This document shows positions 62,151-64,000 of a stretch of DNA of 64,000 nt, in pieces (position 1 is the first letter of the stretch; every line of letters starts with the position of its first letter). The translations under genes were made by a program, and so were the position numbers. Location: the NCBI GenBank assembly GCA_951812825.1, contig OX638324.1, positions 630,459-694,458 of the forward strand, written 5' to 3'. The stretch is from an uncultured Dehalococcoidia bacterium (GTDB lineage: Bacteria; Chloroflexota; Dehalococcoidia; Lucifugimonadales; GCA-2712585). A model generated the notes under the pieces. It ran no database searches. It was not told the origin of the DNA and saw only the letters and a list, made by a program, of their open reading frames with translations.

Positions 62151-62649
62151 TGGAGCGAACGCACATGTGCCCTTCCGGGTCAATTGCTAGGCCGCAGAGC
62201 ACGCAGCGGGGTCTGCCGGCGGCGCAGACCTCCAACGCCTCCTTAGATAGCTTCAACGCCATATCCTGCGGTACCCAGAAGCAAAGGTCCGGCGTATCCT
62301 CCCCCACAGCCTCTCCGTCGTGGACAAGGAATAGGAACGAGTTAATGTCGGCATCGTGACCCATGGAAAGACTGCCAACCTTGAATTCCAGCCTCACGTA
62401 CCCGCCGTCATACGTAGGCTCGGGCTCCCGCCCTCTATCCTTCCTCCTCCCGCGCCTCGTGCCCTCCTGGTCGATCTCTTCTATATATACCGCCAGCTGC
62501 TGAAGCTGCTCCTTCTCCAGCCAGAGTTGGGCGAAAGCCGCCCCCGATTCCACCAAAAGGCGGAACGTCCTCTTCCCCGGCTCACCCAGCGCCTCTGCGC
62601 TTATCTGAGTTACTGTGCCAAAGTTGTTGTTCGCTTCAAAGGGCGGCAT
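62125..62649 (-). CDS. DUF3090 family protein
   Basis: 174 residues, beginning NNFGTVTQISAEALGEPGKR and TFRLLVESGAAFAQLWLEKE, with CFWVPQDMALKLSKEALEVC and a C-terminal zinc-binding candidate CVLCGLAIDPEGHMC. This is the DUF3090 pattern, found beside SCO1664-family genes and often a histidine-phosphatase-type gene; the third partner is not in the window. The biochemical role is unknown. ATG at 62649 is the first possible start. Confidence 0.85.
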   Translation of the reverse strand: MPPFEANNNFGTVTQISAEALGEPGKRTFRLLVESGAAFAQLWLEKEQLQQLAVYIEEIDQEGTRRGRRKDRGREPEPTYDGGYVRLEFKVGSLSMGHDADINSFLFLVHDGEAVGEDTPDLCFWVPQDMALKLSKEALEVCAAGRPRCVLCGLAIDPEGHMCVRSNGHQALHP

Positions 62650-62824
62650 TCCCTACTTCCCCTCTATATCTTCCACCCGGAAACCCGGGACCGAAGCCCC
62701 TCGTCCTGGGCGCAGCGCCGGCATCTGACGCTTTTCTCGCCTATCTTAAATGCTAGCCCCAACCCTGACAAGAACTAATCTCCCTCTCCCTTCTTCAACC
62801 TTCACCCTCTTCACCCTCCACTCC

Positions 62825-62905
62825 CATCTCACCCTGAGCGCAGCCCACCGCAGCCGAAGGGTCTCGCCGCCTCCCTTGTTCCTGTGAAGGCAGGAACCCA
62901 CTCTG
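62825..62905. repeat. Repeats A (diverged) and B in tandem
   Basis: 62825-62868 matches the diverged repeat A at 16823 (CACCCTGAGCGCAGC...GCCGAAGGGTCTCGCC). 62878-62905 is a repeat B relative (CCTGTGAAGGCAGGAACCCACTC). They fill the gap between the DUF3090 gene and the small lipoprotein. Confidence 0.6.
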
Positions 62906-62924
62906 AACCCACGTCCAACACCTC

Positions 62925-63158
62925 CTACGTGGTGGCTGTGGGAGCAGGGTCACTCATGGCCGAATTATCACTCACTCCTAAGGCAAAGAGATCCAGACCG
63001 CTCACGTCACGGGGATCACAGTTGCCATGGGAACAGGGCGGGATAGCCGCCAATGATTTGGTTTGTTCTTCACTGCTGTTGCTGCATCCCGCTTGAAGAA
63101 GCACGACCACTACTATGATGACAAGTCCGACCTTGGGAACGAAGACCTTAAGTCTCAT
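62925..63158 (-). CDS. Small lipoprotein of unknown function
   Basis: 77 residues from MRLKVFVPKVGLVIIVVVVL, with lipobox LLQAGCSNSS (Cys about 24) followed by a short Ser/Pro/Asp-rich mature part of about 50 residues containing CSHGNCDPRD. Seven further upstream codons are open. The gene starts 7 nt after the PD40 protein's stop on the same strand, so they are probably co-transcribed. The mature chain resembles no known domain. Confidence 0.55.
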   Translation of the reverse strand: MRLKVFVPKVGLVIIVVVVLLQAGCSNSSEEQTKSLAAIPPCSHGNCDPRDVSGLDLFALGVSDNSAMSDPAPTATT

Positions 63159-63165
63159 AGTACCT

Positions 63166-64000
63166 TCATCTACCTTCATCCCTGAATTTCAGGTATTCTT
63201 CCCTCGAGACTTTCTCCTGTGAACTCCCCCAAAGCAATATCTGCATGTCGGACCCGTCAGGCGCCATGGTCGATAGGTCGTGTACAACGCCGTAATTGTA
63301 GTGGTGCGCTACGGCTATCCTGGACCCGTCGGGTGACCAGGAGGCCCAAGTTCCAGTCCCAATCTCCCGCAGGTCCGTTCCGTCCACGTTTACAAGGTAT
63401 ATGGTTCCTTTGGCTTCTTGAACTGCGGACGAGTCACCGAGACCTCTACGTTTACTCCAAGAGAAGAGAATCTCCTTGCCGTCGGGAGACCAATCCACTA
63501 CACCATAGTAACCCCGGCTCGTGTCCTCTATTTTGGTGACCTTCCCTAGGTCTGAGCCATCGGCATCGATGATGTTTAGGGTTAAGCCCCTGTACGAACC
63601 AACGTCGTCGTAATTCTCGAGTTGTAGAAACGCCAATCTCTGGCCATCCGGCGACCAGCTAGGAGCGTCAACTATCGTGTGGCGGTCGTCGTAGTCCCTC
63701 CCATCAAGCAATGTCGTCAGTCCATGAACGTTCAAGCCGTCATCCAATTCCAATGCCCATATCGACCGTTGGTGTCGCGGGTTTTCTTCCACAAAGGCAA
63801 GCTTTCTTCCGTCGGGAGACCACGCTAGTGGTGTGATGATATCGAGCCCGTATGTGGGACCAAAGTAGTCACTTATGTAATGGATGAACTGTGCCTCGGA
63901 TTCCCCGTCGGCATCTGCAATGTATATTCGATCTCCAATTCTGGATGGGACATGTACATAAGCTATGTAGGAACCGTCCGGTGACCAAGTAGGGGCGAAG
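63166..64000 (-). CDS. PD40/TolB-like beta-propeller protein, C-terminal part
   Basis: The frame is open to the right edge, so the N-terminus is outside; 277 residues are seen. Repeats of WSPDG type are clear: TWSPDGSYIAYV, LAWSPDGRKLAFV, APSWSPDGQRLAFLQ, VDWSPDGKEILFSWS and ASWSPDGSRIAVAHH, typical of WD40-like PD40 propellers (TolB, DPP6 N-terminal). Intervening YIADADGESEA and NIIDADGSDLGKVT are usual blade outer strands. Possibly exported, but the signal region is not visible. Confidence 0.85.
   Translation of the reverse strand, partial: FAPTWSPDGSYIAYVHVPSRIGDRIYIADADGESEAQFIHYISDYFGPTYGLDIITPLAWSPDGRKLAFVEENPRHQRSIWALELDDGLNVHGLTTLLDGRDYDDRHTIVDAPSWSPDGQRLAFLQLENYDDVGSYRGLTLNIIDADGSDLGKVTKIEDTSRGYYGVVDWSPDGKEILFSWSKRRGLGDSSAVQEAKGTIYLVNVDGTDLREIGTGTWASWSPDGSRIAVAHHYNYGVVHDLSTMAPDGSDMQILLWGSSQEKVSREEYLKFRDEGR

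Noticed and set aside
62884-63096. Short + strand frame opposite the small lipoprotein
   Set aside because: No ribosome-binding site or protein features; the - strand frame has a clear lipobox and follows a co-directional gene.

Overview
The window looks like one chromosomal contig of a GC-rich bacterium, most likely a Chloroflexota member close to the SAR202/Dehalococcoidia lineages. That placement is inference, not a computed phylogeny. It rests on the DUF3090-SCO1664 gene pair (known from Actinobacteria and Chloroflexota), lipoprotein solute-binding proteins with long Ala/Pro/Thr linkers, an abundance of amidohydrolases and aldolases, and intergenic repeats of the TCATTCTGAG...GAAGAATCTC type. 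GTG and TTG starts are common and the coding strand is C-rich.

Layout. 0-9.6 kb: catabolic genes (TPP enzyme end, amidohydrolase, ArsM, a thiolase-BtpA-DapA-like operon, hydantoinase), a VapBC-type module and queA. 9.7-14.2 kb: a small accessory region of lower GC with DUF402, a frameshifted GNAT gene, a HAD hydrolase, two methyltransferases, an insertion-sequence remnant fused to an acetyltransferase tail, and an unusual DapF. 14.2-22.9 kb: more catabolic genes (NHL protein, amidase plus a 61-aa partner, class III aminotransferase, amidohydrolases, Gfo/Idh/MocA). 23.1-34.2 kb: five tandem family-5 solute-binding lipoproteins, each with its own promoter and terminator, and no permease or ATPase. 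34.2-36.5 kb: HpcH-type aldolase and another amidohydrolase.

From 36.6 kb the window is housekeeping. It holds two tRNA-Ser genes; a tightly packed + operon (dprA, topA, xerC/D, aroQ, Xaa-Pro peptidase, efp, xseA, xseB, PHP, purN); a - block (aspS, tig, clpP); a peroxiredoxin, a rhomboid and rex on +; and the complete F-type ATP synthase operon on -, preceded by a bifunctional-nuclease gene and the DUF3090-SCO1664 pair. A PD40/TolB-like protein and a small lipoprotein close the right edge.

The most striking observation is at 50.86-51.31 kb. A peroxiredoxin reading frame carries one in-frame TGA exactly at the peroxidatic cysteine of the TPGC motif. A perfect 7-bp stem-loop follows, with its apical loop about 21 nt downstream, so this is very probably a selenocysteine peroxiredoxin. 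Other points worth checking are a DapF homologue with both catalytic cysteines replaced by serine, an EF-P lacking the Lys/Arg at its tip, an ATP synthase subunit a with a ~100-residue extracytoplasmic insertion, an unannotated 32-aa membrane peptide gene between atpB and atpE, and the IS-acetyltransferase chimera.
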